Source: Chitiniphilus eburneus (GTDB taxonomy: Bacteria > Pseudomonadota > Gammaproteobacteria > Burkholderiales > Chitinibacteraceae). From it: 64,000 nt of DNA. The notes under the pieces were generated by a model. The model had not been told where the DNA came from, ran no database searches, and was given only the letters and a program-made list of their open reading frames with translations. The translations under genes were made by a program, and so were the position numbers. The stretch is taken from NCBI RefSeq assembly GCF_005048205.1, contig NZ_SUMF01000009.1, forward strand, positions 1-64,000. The letters run 5' to 3'. Below, in pieces: positions 45,620 to 56,914 of the stretch (position 1 is the first letter of the stretch; the number at the start of each line of letters is the position of its first letter).

Positions 45620-45670
45620 TGGGGTACGCCGACGTGCACTGGCACAACGGCGGGCGCGCCGGGCTGGCGC

Positions 45671-46561
45671 TCAGAATTGCCCGCCGAAATTGATCGAGAA
45701 CAGCGGCGTCGCGTCGAACTCGTCCTCGGTCAGCAGGTTGCCGTTGCTGTCTTCGGTGCGCAGTTTGCCGTTGAGGGCAGCCCCCAGGTAGAGGTCGAGC
45801 TTGGTATTGCGCGATGGCGTATAGCCGAAGCGTACGTAGAGCGGGATCATCTCTTCCTGCCCGACACCGCCGCTTGCCAGTGCATTGTCGCGCGCCAGGC
45901 GGAAGCGGAACGAGCGATAGGCGCCGCCCGCGCCGATGTCCCACTTGTTGCCCAGGCCGCGATAGCCGAGTTCGAGGCCGGCCGGGCCGGCCGGGCCGGC
46001 GGAGAACGGGTTGGACAGATGCCACTGTTCGTCGATGTTCCAGTCGATCATCAGGTAGGGATAGACCCGTGTTTCGTCGATGGCGTTGAACAGCCCCACG
46101 CCCAGCCCGACCGTCAGATCGGGCGTGAAGCTGCGGGCCGCGACCGCGGTCACGCCCAGACCCATCGAATCGTTCCGGTCCGCGCCGAGTTCGCCGGCGT
46201 AGCTCAGCGATGGCGCCAGCGTGTATTGCCAGTCGCCGGTGCGCCAGTTCAGGTTGATGCCCAGTCCGGCGCGCTGCACGTTGCCCCAGGGAGACTGGCC
46301 GTTCCAGGACAGCGGATCGCGGAACTCCCAATCGATGTACTGGTAGGACGCATTGAGGCCGACCGAAAAACCATCGTCGACCGGGAGATCGGTCGCCGCG
46401 TTGAGCAACAGGCTGCTGGTCCGTGCCTTGCCCTCGCCATCCAGCGATGCAGTGCCGAGCCAGATGGGCGTGACATCCAGGCGGATGCCGGGCGCGGCGT
46501 GCAGTGGCGCCATCGCCGACGACAGGATGAGCAGGCCCGCCAGGGGTGCAACGCGGTTCAT
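45671..46561 (-). CDS. Outer-membrane beta-barrel protein (DUF6268-like)
   Basis: 296 residues with a signal peptide (about 1-22, ending LHAAP). The rest alternates in beta-strand fashion and ends in Phe (FSINFGGQF), typical of outer membrane barrels. Motifs GNKWDIGAGGAYRSFRFRLARD and PLYVRFGYTPSRNTKLDLYLGAALNGKL resemble DUF6268 proteins. A GPAGPAG insertion is encoded by in-frame 9-bp tandem repeats (about 45973-46003). Function unknown. Confidence 0.75.
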   Translation of the reverse strand: MNRVAPLAGLLILSSAMAPLHAAPGIRLDVTPIWLGTASLDGEGKARTSSLLLNAATDLPVDDGFSVGLNASYQYIDWEFRDPLSWNGQSPWGNVQRAGLGINLNWRTGDWQYTLAPSLSYAGELGADRNDSMGLGVTAVAARSFTPDLTVGLGVGLFNAIDETRVYPYLMIDWNIDEQWHLSNPFSAGPAGPAGLELGYRGLGNKWDIGAGGAYRSFRFRLARDNALASGGVGQEEMIPLYVRFGYTPSRNTKLDLYLGAALNGKLRTEDSNGNLLTEDEFDATPLFSINFGGQF

Positions 46562-46817
46562 GGGTTCGTTCTCCCGGCGCTTGGGCGCCTCTGTTCTTTT
46601 GTGCGACTTCCCGTGATGGCAGCCTCGGCAGGCTCGCCCGCACGGCTTTGCGCCGCCGCCGACGTTGGGCGTACACTGGCTTCAGCCCGTTTACGCCTTG
46701 GTGCCCCCCTCGGGCGTACCCCGGATCGGCGCCTCCGCCCTATCGCTGGCGATGGGTCGGGGCTGGCTGTGTGGCCAGGCCGATGCCCATTCGGTTCCGT
46801 AGCAGGAGAAAAATCGA

Positions 46818-47759
46818 TTGCAGTCCGCCGTTGCCGGCCCCACGGCCTATATCACCCACCCCGCCTGTAGCATGCATGACATGGGGAAAGGGCACCCCGA
46901 ATGCCCGGAGCGGCTCGCCGCTATTCAAGATAGGCTGATCGCCGCCGGACTGTGGGATTTCCTGCTGCATGTCGATGCGCCACCAGCCACGCTGGCGCAG
47001 TTGCTGCGTGTCCACGACATGGCCTACATCGACCGGCTGGCGCTGGTGATTCCCAGTCGCGGCTATGCGCACCTCGACCCCGATACCGCCGTCAACCCTT
47101 ATAGCCTGCGCGCCGCCTATCATGCAGCCGGTGCCGGCGTGGCCGCAGTCGATCTTGTGATGAGCGGCCGGGCGCAGAACGCATTCTGCGCGGTTCGTCC
47201 TCCCGGACATCATGCCGAGCATGCGCGGGCGATGGGCTTCTGCCTGTTCAACAACGTGGCGGTCGCGGCGCGGCACGCGATGGAGGAATACGGCCTGCAA
47301 CGCGTGGTGATCGCGGATTTCGACGTCCATCACGGCAATGGCACGGAGGATGCGTTCTGCGATGAGCCGCGCGTGCTGATGGTGGGCATCTTCCAGCATC
47401 CGTTCTATCCGTACTCCGGCGATACGCCGCGCGGCGCCAATATGCTGAACGTGCCGCTGGCGCGTGGTACTACCGGCAGCGTGTTCCGCGATACCGTCAT
47501 CGAACGGTGGTTGCCGGCGCTGGACGCCTTCGCACCGGAGCTGGTGCTGATTTCCGCTGGCTTCGATGCCCACCTGGAAGACGACATGTCGTCGATGGGG
47601 CTGGTGGAGGCCGACTATGCCTGGGTGACGCGCGAACTGAAGAAAGTGGCCGAGCGCCATGCCCAGGGCCGGCTCGTTTCGATCCTGGAGGGCGGCTACG
47701 ACCCTTCGGCGCTGGGGCGCAGCGTGGCAGTGCACATCAAGGAACTGGGCGAATTCTGA
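46818..47759 (+). CDS. Histone-deacetylase-family (acetoin utilisation/acetylpolyamine type) hydrolase
   Basis: 313 residues from TTG, preceded by AGGAG 9 bases away. Zinc hydrolase motifs are visible: RPPGHHAEHARAMGFCLFNN (catalytic His pair), DFDVHHGNGTEDAF (zinc Asp/His) and SAGFDAHLEDDMSSMGL with the second zinc Asp; the C-terminal EGGYDPSALGRSV is canonical. It deacetylates acetylated lysines or acetylpolyamines. Monocistronic, terminator behind. Confidence 0.93.
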   Translation: MQSAVAGPTAYITHPACSMHDMGKGHPECPERLAAIQDRLIAAGLWDFLLHVDAPPATLAQLLRVHDMAYIDRLALVIPSRGYAHLDPDTAVNPYSLRAAYHAAGAGVAAVDLVMSGRAQNAFCAVRPPGHHAEHARAMGFCLFNNVAVAARHAMEEYGLQRVVIADFDVHHGNGTEDAFCDEPRVLMVGIFQHPFYPYSGDTPRGANMLNVPLARGTTGSVFRDTVIERWLPALDAFAPELVLISAGFDAHLEDDMSSMGLVEADYAWVTRELKKVAERHAQGRLVSILEGGYDPSALGRSVAVHIKELGEF

Positions 47760-47797
47760 GCACCCGATGACCGGATCGTCGGTCGAAGATCGCCACG

Positions 47798-47827
47798 AAA
47801 AAGGCCATCCACGAGGATGGCCTTTTT
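47798..47827. terminator. Bidirectional terminator
   Basis: AAAAAGGCCATCC/GGATGGCCTTTTT hairpin between the convergent deacetylase and phosphate transporter genes. Confidence 0.88.
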
Positions 47828-47845
47828 GCTGCCGGACGTTGCTGG

Positions 47846-49315
<1,470 letters not shown>

Positions 49316-49406
49316 GAAGTTTTTGTGTCGCGGGGAGGGGAACGCGGCGAATTATGGCAGAAAACCACCGCGTTCCGTTGTCGACGAGGCCGCCGGTTGT
49401 GCGATG

Positions 49407-50798
49407 TCAATCGTCCTTCATAAGCGGCAGTGGCGCGCCACCCAAGGCTTTGTACAGGGTTGCCAGGTTCGTCGCGCGCTCGTAATCGTGCTGCAACAGT
49501 GTGCGCTCGGCGGCACGCAAGGTGTCCTGCGCGGACAGCCAGGTATCGAAGGCCACCGCGCCGGCACGGTAGCGCACCCCCGTCAGCCGCTCCGCCGTCG
49601 CGGCATCGTCGCGCTGTGCCACCAGCCGGGCGGTGTCGCCTGTCAGGCGCGTGCGCGCGTCGAGGGCATCCTCCACTTCGCCCAGTGCGCGATAGATGGT
49701 CTGTCGATGCGCGATGACGGCCAGTTCGTAGTCCGCGCGGTCGGTCTTGAGCGCCACCTCGCGTTCGTTCCACTGGATGAAGGGCAGCGCCAGCCCGGCG
49801 CCCAGCGCGGCGACCGGATTGGACAGCACATCCACCAGCGAACTGCTGCTGCTGCCCACGCTGCCGGTCAACGAGAGGGTCGGCAGCCAGCTTTTGCGCT
49901 TGGCTTCGTTATCGGCAAACGATGCCTTCAGCCGCGCTTCGCTGGCCGCGAGGTCGGGCCGGCGCGCCAGCAGTTGCGACGGCAGCCCCGCCGGTACCTC
50001 CGGCAGATTGGCGCGTGGCAGCGTCGGTGTCGTGTCCAGCCCGGTTTCGGGGGGAACGTCGAACAGCAGCGCCAGCGCGCGGCGGGTGGCGTTGCGCGTC
50101 TGCTGGCTGGCCGCCAGCGTGCTTTCCTGCTGGCTGACCGCGCGGCGTGCCTGGGCGATGTCCAGGCCCGATACCGTGCCGGCCTTGTAGCGCGATTCCA
50201 CCAGCGCAAAGGTCTTGCGCGCGCTGTCGAGATCGCGCTCGGCCAGCGCCACCTGGGCATTGTTCAGCGCCAGTTGCCAGTACAGGCTGGCGGTATTGGC
50301 TTCCAGCGAAACGCGCACCCCCTCCAGGTCGGCGGCGGTGGCGCCCTGGCGCCAGCGCGCGGCCGATTCCTGGTCGGCCAGCCGGCCCCACAGGTCCAGC
50401 TCGTAGGACATGCTGAGCGAGGCGTTGTAGCTCTCGCCCAGGCTCTGGTCGCGCCGCAGGTCGCGGTTGGCGGAGATACGGCCGGAAGCGCTCACATCGG
50501 GCAGCCGGTCCAGTTGTGCCTGTTCCAGTGCGTAACCGGCCTGCTTCAGCCTGAGCACCGCGCTGGCGACATCGGCATTGCTGGCGCGGGCCCGGGCGAT
50601 CAGCGCCGCCAGGCCCGGATCGTCGAATGCCTGCCAGAAGGCGTCGGCGCTTGCCAGCTCGCCGTCAGTCGCGGCGGCTTCCCAGGCGACGGGTGTCGTC
50701 ACCGGGGGCGCGGACCACTGGGTGCTGGCGCAGGCGGTGAACAGCGGCAGTGCGATCAGGTACAGCGAGAGGGTTTTCAGTTTTTTTGTCTTGGGCAT
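49407..50798 (-). CDS. Outer membrane factor lipoprotein (NodT family)
   Basis: 463 residues. Lipobox TACAS after a short hydrophobic signal (MPKTKKLKTLSLYLIALPLFTAC). Two outer membrane efflux protein repeats cover about 45-455, with EDALDARTRLTGDTARLVAQRDDA near the C-terminus. It is the trans-envelope channel for the MacAB transporter genes immediately upstream in the same operon (macA-macB-omf). The second TolC-type channel in the window is the type I secretion one at 6846. Confidence 0.92.
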   Translation of the reverse strand: MPKTKKLKTLSLYLIALPLFTACASTQWSAPPVTTPVAWEAAATDGELASADAFWQAFDDPGLAALIARARASNADVASAVLRLKQAGYALEQAQLDRLPDVSASGRISANRDLRRDQSLGESYNASLSMSYELDLWGRLADQESAARWRQGATAADLEGVRVSLEANTASLYWQLALNNAQVALAERDLDSARKTFALVESRYKAGTVSGLDIAQARRAVSQQESTLAASQQTRNATRRALALLFDVPPETGLDTTPTLPRANLPEVPAGLPSQLLARRPDLAASEARLKASFADNEAKRKSWLPTLSLTGSVGSSSSSLVDVLSNPVAALGAGLALPFIQWNEREVALKTDRADYELAVIAHRQTIYRALGEVEDALDARTRLTGDTARLVAQRDDAATAERLTGVRYRAGAVAFDTWLSAQDTLRAAERTLLQHDYERATNLATLYKALGGAPLPLMKDD

Positions 50799-50824
50799 CG
50801 ATAAAACCTATTCGCGTATGCGCG

Positions 50825-52780
50825 TCATTCGCGCGCGAGTGCTTCGATCGGCGCCAGTTGCGCCGCGCGCCGCGCGGGGAGAAAGCCGAACACCACGCCC
50901 ACCAGGGTGGCGCAGACCACGGCGGTGAGGATGGATTGCAGCGAGAAGATCATCTGGAAGTCGGTCACCAGCCGGTCCACCACGGCGCCAAGGCCCAGCG
51001 ACAGGGCGATGCCGATGCCGCCGCCCACCATGCAGACCATGATCGCTTCGATCAGGAATTGCCGCATGATGTCGCTCTGCCGCGCACCCACCGCCATGCG
51101 GATGCCGATCTCGTGGGTCCGTTCGGTCACCGACACCAGCATGATGTTCATCACGCCGATGCCGCCCACCACCAGCGAGATCACGCCGATCATGGTCAGG
51201 AACATCTTGATGTTGCGCGTGCTGGCTTCCACCGATTCCAGGATGTCCTCCATGTTGCGGGTGTAGAAATCCTGGGTGCCATGCGCCAGCAGCAGGCGCT
51301 GGGTCAGCGCTTCCTCGGCGGCCTTGGTCGGCAGGCCTTCGCGGATCTTCACCGTGAGCCGGTTGAAATGCTGCTGGCCGAAGATGCGGCTGGCCGCCGT
51401 GGAGTAGGGAACCCAGACCTCCAGGCTGTCGCCGCCCCAACCGCTGGACTTGGCCTCGGCAACGCCGATCACCTGCAACGGCACGTTGCCGATCAGGATG
51501 ATCTCGCCCAGGCCCGAGCCGGTGTCGAAGAACGTCTTGCGGGTGTTCTCGCCGATCACCGCCACCTGCGCCTGACGCTGCACGTCCTGTTGGCTGAAGT
51601 TGCTGCCCTGCTCGATCTTTTGGCCGCGCACGTCGAAGTAGCTGGGTGCGACGCCGTAGACGGTGGCGTTGGAGTCGATATTGCGAAAGCGCATCCGCTG
51701 CTGCTTTTGCGACATCGGCGTGACGGCTTCGACATACGGTTCGGCGGCCAGCGCGATCAGGTCCGATTCGCGCAGGGTACGCACCCCGCCGGAGCGGTCA
51801 TCGGACAAGCCGGAGCCGGGCATGATGTCGATGTTGGTGGCGCCCAGTGACGACAGGTTTTGCAGCACCGATTGCTGCATGCCTTCGCCCAGCGCCACGA
51901 TGGAGACCACCGAGGCGATGCCGATGATGATGCCGAGCATGGTCAGCAGCGTGCGCAGCCGGTTCGCCACCAGCGAGCGCCAGGCCATGCTGAACGCTTC
52001 GAGAAAACGGCCCCAGTTGGCCATCAGGCCGCTGGGATGGGCCGGGGGTGCGGGGCGGTCGCGGGGCTGCGCATCGTCGTGCGCGCCGGGGTTGCGCCGG
52101 TCCGCGACGATGCGGCCGTCCTTGATCTCGATGACGCGCTCGGCTTGCGCGGCGACCTGCGCATCGTGCGTCACCAGGATCACGGTGTGGCCGCGTGCGT
52201 GCAGTTCCTTCAGCGTGGCCAGCACTTCCTCACCGCTGCGCGAATCGAGCGCGCCGGTGGGCTCGTCGGCCAGGATCACCTCGCCACCGTTCATCAAGGC
52301 GCGCGCGATGGAGACGCGCTGTTGTTGCCCGCCGGACAGCTGGCTGGGCCGGTGGTGCAGCCGGTCGGCCAGCCCCAGCCGCCCCAGCAACTGGCCGGCA
52401 CGCTCGGCGCGCGCTGTGTTGTCCATGCCGGCGTAGATCGCCGGCATCGCTACGTTTTCCTCGGCGTTCAACGCGGAAATCAGGTGGTAACGCTGGAAGA
52501 TGAAGCCGAAATGCTCGCGGCGCAGCGCGGCCAGGCCGTCGTCGTCCAGGCTGCCCACTTCGATGCCGTCGAAGCGGTAGGAGCCGGCGCTGGGCGAATC
52601 CAGCCCGCCCAGGATGTTCATCAGCGTCGATTTGCCGGAACCGGACTGACCCATGATGGCGACCATCTCGCCGCGCCCGATGGCGAGGTGGATGTCGTTG
52701 AGGATCACCACTTCGGTATCGCCGGCGGGGAAGCGGCGATACAGGCCGGACAGCGCGATCAGCGGAATGTTGTCGCCCAT
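50825..52780 (-). CDS. macB: Macrolide-type tripartite ABC transporter MacB
   Basis: 651 residues. An N-terminal ATP-binding domain (Walker A GQSGSGKSTLMN, signature LSGGQQQR, Walker B VILADEPTGALD) is fused to a permease with an N-terminal helix (about 270-295), a large MacB_PCD periplasmic domain (about 300-520) and three C-terminal helices (about 530-640). It uses ATP to push drugs or peptides from the periplasm through the outer membrane factor. Confidence 0.94.
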   Translation of the reverse strand: MGDNIPLIALSGLYRRFPAGDTEVVILNDIHLAIGRGEMVAIMGQSGSGKSTLMNILGGLDSPSAGSYRFDGIEVGSLDDDGLAALRREHFGFIFQRYHLISALNAEENVAMPAIYAGMDNTARAERAGQLLGRLGLADRLHHRPSQLSGGQQQRVSIARALMNGGEVILADEPTGALDSRSGEEVLATLKELHARGHTVILVTHDAQVAAQAERVIEIKDGRIVADRRNPGAHDDAQPRDRPAPPAHPSGLMANWGRFLEAFSMAWRSLVANRLRTLLTMLGIIIGIASVVSIVALGEGMQQSVLQNLSSLGATNIDIMPGSGLSDDRSGGVRTLRESDLIALAAEPYVEAVTPMSQKQQRMRFRNIDSNATVYGVAPSYFDVRGQKIEQGSNFSQQDVQRQAQVAVIGENTRKTFFDTGSGLGEIILIGNVPLQVIGVAEAKSSGWGGDSLEVWVPYSTAASRIFGQQHFNRLTVKIREGLPTKAAEEALTQRLLLAHGTQDFYTRNMEDILESVEASTRNIKMFLTMIGVISLVVGGIGVMNIMLVSVTERTHEIGIRMAVGARQSDIMRQFLIEAIMVCMVGGGIGIALSLGLGAVVDRLVTDFQMIFSLQSILTAVVCATLVGVVFGFLPARRAAQLAPIEALARE

Positions 52781-52781
52781 G

Positions 52782-54089
52782 TCAGCGAATCCGCGGTCCG
52801 CCCATCGGGCCGCCTTGGCGTTGGCGCGTCTGGGTATTGTTGAGGCCGCCGCCGGTGACGACCAGCTCGCCTTCGTTCAGCCCGCTGATTACTTCCACCT
52901 GGACATTGTTGTTCAGGCCCACGGTCACGCGGCGCGGTTCGATGGTGCCGTCCGCCTTCTGCACTCGCACCATGCGCGGCTGGCCATTTGCCTGGCCTTC
53001 GTCGCGAGGCTTGTGGCTGCGCCGCTCGCCCTTCGCCGCGTCGCTGTGCTGCGCGCCGGCGTTCTGGCGCGGTGCGGAGGCATCGCGCGCCTTGGCGCCG
53101 CCCGTGCCATCGCCCCGCGCCATCAGCGCGGTGACCGGAATCATCAGCACATCGCGCTTGGCATCGATGATGAACGACACCTGCGCCGTCATCTGCAACT
53201 TGAGCAGGCCGTCCGGGTTCGGCACGTCGAACAGTGCGTTGTAGAAGATGGCGTTGTTCACGGTTTCCGGCTTGGGCTGGACGGCGTCCAGCTTGGCGAC
53301 GATCCTGCGGTCGGGCGCACCGAGCACGGTGAAGTAGACCGGCATGCCCGCCTTCAGGCGCGGCACGTCCGCCTCGGCCACCTGCGCACGGACCGTCACG
53401 ACATCCATGTTGGCCAGCGTCAGGATGGTTGGCGCCTGCTGCGTGGCGATCACGGTCTGGCCTTCCTTGGTGGTGATCGACACCACTTCGCCGTCCATGG
53501 GCGCCAGGATGCGCGTATAGCCCACATTGGCGCGCGCGGTGTCCAGCTTGATCTGCGACTGCTTGATCTGGGCCGCGATCTGCGCGATCTGCGCGCGGCG
53601 GATGCTGAGCTGGATGGCGGCGTCGTCCGCCTCCTTGCGGGCGGTGGCGTCAGCGGCCAGCATTTCCTGCTGGCGGGAGTTTTCCTGTTCGGCCAGCTTG
53701 AGCTCCAGTTGGGCGGAGGTCTGCTGGGCCAGCAGGTTGTCCAGCGAGGCCTGGGCTTCCTGCAAGGAGTTCTGCGACAGCGTGGGGTCGATCTCGGCCA
53801 GCAACTGGCCCTTTTTCACCCGGTCGCCCAGTTCGACGTGCAGCCTGGTGACCTGGCCGGACGCCTGGGCGCCGACATCCACTTGCTGCGAGGCTTCGAT
53901 GATGCCGCTGGCGAGCACCGAGACTTCGATGTCGCCGCGCGTGACCGGCGCGGTCAGGACCTCGACGGCGACAGGCTTGCTGGCGGCGCGATACCACCAG
54001 CCGAGCCCGGCCAGGATGACGAGCAATGCAAGAAGCCACCAGCGGTAGCGTTTCAGCCGGCGCAGCAGGCTGGAAGAAGTGAAAGGCAT
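52782..54089 (-). CDS. macA: MacA-type periplasmic adaptor protein
   Basis: 435 residues from ATG (MPFTSSSLLRRLKRYRWWLLALLVILAGLGWWY). Signal-anchor helix about 16-36, then barrel-sandwich (VDVGAQASGQVTRLHVELGDRVKKGQLLAEID), alpha-helical hairpin (about 110-190) and beta-barrel domains. A hydrophilic, Arg/Lys/Ala-rich insertion (about 325-385) is longer than usual in MacA. It stops one base before macB, so the two are coupled. Confidence 0.92.
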   Translation of the reverse strand: MPFTSSSLLRRLKRYRWWLLALLVILAGLGWWYRAASKPVAVEVLTAPVTRGDIEVSVLASGIIEASQQVDVGAQASGQVTRLHVELGDRVKKGQLLAEIDPTLSQNSLQEAQASLDNLLAQQTSAQLELKLAEQENSRQQEMLAADATARKEADDAAIQLSIRRAQIAQIAAQIKQSQIKLDTARANVGYTRILAPMDGEVVSITTKEGQTVIATQQAPTILTLANMDVVTVRAQVAEADVPRLKAGMPVYFTVLGAPDRRIVAKLDAVQPKPETVNNAIFYNALFDVPNPDGLLKLQMTAQVSFIIDAKRDVLMIPVTALMARGDGTGGAKARDASAPRQNAGAQHSDAAKGERRSHKPRDEGQANGQPRMVRVQKADGTIEPRRVTVGLNNNVQVEVISGLNEGELVVTGGGLNNTQTRQRQGGPMGGPRIR

Positions 54090-54360
54090 GTGATGTCCTG
54101 TTGTTCTGGGGTGCCGATGCGCGGCGGGTGTCCCGGTTTGCACCGCGCAGGCAGACGATAACGCGGCCTTATTGTGCATGGTTGACGCGTCCGATGCGCA
54201 AAACGTCCGGTTTGTTTACAAAACCAGGACAAACCGGCCGAGCGGGCAAGCATTCAGCGGGGCGGAAGCACGGTTTGCCGCGGTTGCGCCCGTGCCTGGC
54301 CGGGATTACAGAGTGGGGACAAAAAGGAGGCACCGGCGCTGGGCCTAGCGCTGGGGGCGG
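54090..54360. other. Intergenic region with an inverted repeat upstream of macA
   Basis: 271 bp. CCGGTTTGT (54207-54215) and ACAAACCGG (54229-54237) form a 9-bp inverted repeat with a 13-bp spacer, about 118 bp upstream of macA, a possible operator or hairpin. Nothing else is recognised. Confidence 0.4.
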
Positions 54361-55824
54361 TCACGACGAGCACGATACCGACAGCGTGCGCGCCCAGTCC
54401 GGCGGCAACGCCGCGAATTCGTCGTATTCCGGCGTATCGTCGTAGGGATGGGCCAGGGCGGCGGCCAGCCGGTGCAGCGGATCGTGGTCGCCTTGTTGCG
54501 CGGCGCGGATCACTTCCTCGGCCAGATGATTGCGCAGCACGTACTTGGGATTCACCGCATTCATCCGGGTGGCGCGTTCGGTGTCGCCCAGGCTGCCATC
54601 CTCGCCCAGTCGCGCGCGGTAAGCGGCGACCCACGTGTCGAAGGCGTCGCGGTCCAGCAGCATGTCGCGCAGTTCGGCGGGGATGGCGCCCTGGGCCGGC
54701 AGCATGGCCAGCCGGCGCCAGAAGATCGTCCAGTCGGTATGCGCGGCCTGTAGCAGTGCCATCAGGTCGCCGGCAAGGCCCCAGTCTTCTTCGCGCCATT
54801 GGCGCAAACCCAGCTTTTGCCGCAACAGGTCGCCGAAATGATCCTCGAAGATCGTCTGGTAGCGCTGCAATGCCTCTACCGCCGCGTCGCGGCCGATCTC
54901 GGGCAGCAATGTCTGCGCCAGACAGTGCAGGTTCCACAGGCCGATCTGCGGCTGTTGTTCATAGGAATAGCGGCCACGGTCATCCGAGTGGTTGCAGACG
55001 TACCCCGCATCGAAGCCGTCCATGAAGCCGAACGGGCCGTAGTCGAGTGTCAGGCCCAGCAGCGACATGTTGTCGGTATTCATCACTCCGTGGCAGAACC
55101 CCACCGCCTGCCAGGCGGCGATCAGGCGTGCGGTGCGTTCGACGACGGCATGCAGCAGCGCGAGATATGGTTGCGCTGTGGCCGCGCATTCGGGGTAAAA
55201 CTGCGCGATGGTCCAGTCGGCCAGCTCGCGCACGGCATCCTGCTGGTCGCGATGATGAAAATGCTCGAAATGGCCGAAACGCAGGAACGATGGCGCGACG
55301 CGCGTCACCACGGCGGCGGTCTCCACCGTCTCGCGCCAGACCGGTTGCGGGCTGCCCACCAGCGCCAGGGCCCGCGTGGTGGGAATCCCCAGCGCGTGCA
55401 TGGCTTCGGAGCACAAGTACTCGCGGATCGACGAGCGCAGGACGGCGCGGCCGTCGGCGCGCCGCGAATAAGGTGTCTGGCCGGCGCCCTTGAGTTGCAG
55501 TTCGCGAATGCCGGCCGGGGTGTCGATTTCCGCCACCAGCATGGCGCGGCCGTCGCCCAGTTGCCCCGCCCAGACCCCGAACTGGTGGCCGCTGTAGACA
55601 CTGGCAATCTGCGGATACCCGGTGAGCGAACTGTTGCCGGCGAGAAAATCCACCCAGCCGAGCTTGCCCGCCGCGCTATCGAGCCGCAATTCCGTCGCGA
55701 GTGCTTCGTTCCAGGCGATCAGCGACGGCTGGGGCAGCGGGGTGGATTGCACCCGGGAGTGGAAACGATCGGGCAGGGCGGCGAAACGAGGTGCCAGCGG
55801 CAGGTCGGGAAAGGTATGCTTCAT
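54361..55824 (-). CDS. selO: Protein adenylyltransferase SelO (YdiU/UPF0061)
   Basis: 487 residues, the normal size. Pseudokinase-type motifs: SGHQFGVWAGQLGDGRAMLVAEI, SRRADGRAVLRSSIREYLCSEAMHALGIPTTRALALV, HGVMNTDNMSLLGLTLDYGPFGFMD. SelO transfers AMP to protein Ser/Thr/Tyr residues in the redox stress response. There is no selenocysteine; the C-terminus ends TLSVSCSS with one Cys near the end, matching the conserved C-terminal Cys of many members. Confidence 0.94.
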   Translation of the reverse strand: MKHTFPDLPLAPRFAALPDRFHSRVQSTPLPQPSLIAWNEALATELRLDSAAGKLGWVDFLAGNSSLTGYPQIASVYSGHQFGVWAGQLGDGRAMLVAEIDTPAGIRELQLKGAGQTPYSRRADGRAVLRSSIREYLCSEAMHALGIPTTRALALVGSPQPVWRETVETAAVVTRVAPSFLRFGHFEHFHHRDQQDAVRELADWTIAQFYPECAATAQPYLALLHAVVERTARLIAAWQAVGFCHGVMNTDNMSLLGLTLDYGPFGFMDGFDAGYVCNHSDDRGRYSYEQQPQIGLWNLHCLAQTLLPEIGRDAAVEALQRYQTIFEDHFGDLLRQKLGLRQWREEDWGLAGDLMALLQAAHTDWTIFWRRLAMLPAQGAIPAELRDMLLDRDAFDTWVAAYRARLGEDGSLGDTERATRMNAVNPKYVLRNHLAEEVIRAAQQGDHDPLHRLAAALAHPYDDTPEYDEFAALPPDWARTLSVSCSS

Positions 55825-55899
55825 GCTTTGCGCGGTTTGACGCCAAATAGTTGAGTGAATTGATCGGGTATGTTACCCGAAAGCCGGTCCGAGTTCCCG

Positions 55900-56391
55900 A
55901 TGAGCGAGAAAACCCCAGTCACTGCCGCCATCCGCGTGCTGCGCCAGCACAAGGTGGCCTATACCGAACACTTGTACGACTACGAAGAGAAAGGCGGCAC
56001 CGCGGTGTCCGCGCGCGAACTCGGCGTGGCCGAGCACGACGTCATCAAGACCCTGGTGATGGAGGACGACGCCCGGCAGCCCCTGCTGGTGCTGATGCAT
56101 GGGGATTGCGAAACGTCCACCAAGAACCTGGCGCGCCTGCTGGGCCGCAAGACGATCCAGCCTTGCGCGCCAGAGGTGGCCAATCGCCATTCCGGCTACA
56201 TGGTTGGCGGCACGTCGCCCTTCGGCACGCGCAAGGCCATGCCGGTGTACATGGAGCGCAGCATCGCCGCGCTGCCGCGCATCTATCTCAACGGCGGCAA
56301 GCGGGGTTTCCTGGTGGGGCTGGCGCCGGCCGACGCCATCGCGGTGCTGCGGCCCACGCTGGTGGACGTGGCGATACCCCACGGCGCCTGA
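55900..56391 (+). CDS. ybaK: Cys-tRNA(Pro)/Cys-tRNA(Cys) deacylase YbaK
   Basis: 163 residues from ATG (MSEKTPVTAAIRVLRQHKVAYTEHLYDY). YbaK/EbsC fold with the conserved lysine in VIKTLVM, then STKNLARLLGRK and VGGTSPFGTRKAMPVYMERSIAALPRIYLNGG. It removes Cys wrongly loaded on tRNA-Pro. Divergent from selO with a 75-bp intergenic region. Confidence 0.93.
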   Translation: MSEKTPVTAAIRVLRQHKVAYTEHLYDYEEKGGTAVSARELGVAEHDVIKTLVMEDDARQPLLVLMHGDCETSTKNLARLLGRKTIQPCAPEVANRHSGYMVGGTSPFGTRKAMPVYMERSIAALPRIYLNGGKRGFLVGLAPADAIAVLRPTLVDVAIPHGA

Positions 56392-56437
56392 CCCGCCTTT
56401 GCATCTTCAACAGATACCAACCGATCCTGGATTTCCC

Positions 56438-56863
56438 ATGACCATACTGCCCAGCATCCTTCACGATCAGATTACCGCCTTGCTCGACGCCGGGGATCGC
56501 CTGTTCGAGAAGGGCAACGACACCGCCGCGCTGGCCAAGTACCGCGAAGCGGAGGCATTGCTGCCCACCGAGCGCGAGCGCTTCGAAGCCAGCACCATGG
56601 TCGTGGCTGCCATCGGCGATACGCTGTTCCAGTTGGCCCAGTACCCGCTGGTGATCGACACGCTGTTGCCGGCGCTGGGTTACCCGGATGGCGAGGACAA
56701 CCCGTTCATCCATCTGCGGCTGGGACAGAGCCTGCTGGAAACCGGCGAAGAGGCCCGCGCACTGGCGCACCTGGCGCAGGCCTTCGAATATGGTGGCCTG
56801 GATGTATACGAAGACGAGGACGACAAATACCTCGACTTCCTCAAGGCCCGTATCGACTTCTGA
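56438..56863 (+). CDS. TPR-like hypothetical protein
   Basis: 141 residues from ATG (MTILPSILHDQITALLDAGDRLFEKGNDTAALAKYREAEALLP). One clear TPR-like helix pair (about 12-45) and a second (about 85-120, HLRLGQSLLETGEEARALAHLAQAFEYGG). It ends with an acidic EDEDDKYLDF. A TPR adaptor of unknown partner, transcribed after ybaK and before an unknown gene. Confidence 0.7.
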   Translation: MTILPSILHDQITALLDAGDRLFEKGNDTAALAKYREAEALLPTERERFEASTMVVAAIGDTLFQLAQYPLVIDTLLPALGYPDGEDNPFIHLRLGQSLLETGEEARALAHLAQAFEYGGLDVYEDEDDKYLDFLKARIDF

Positions 56864-56914
56864 TCGCGTGGGCGCCGCCCGCGCGATCCCGAACCCACCG
56901 GAAGGAGCGCCTCC

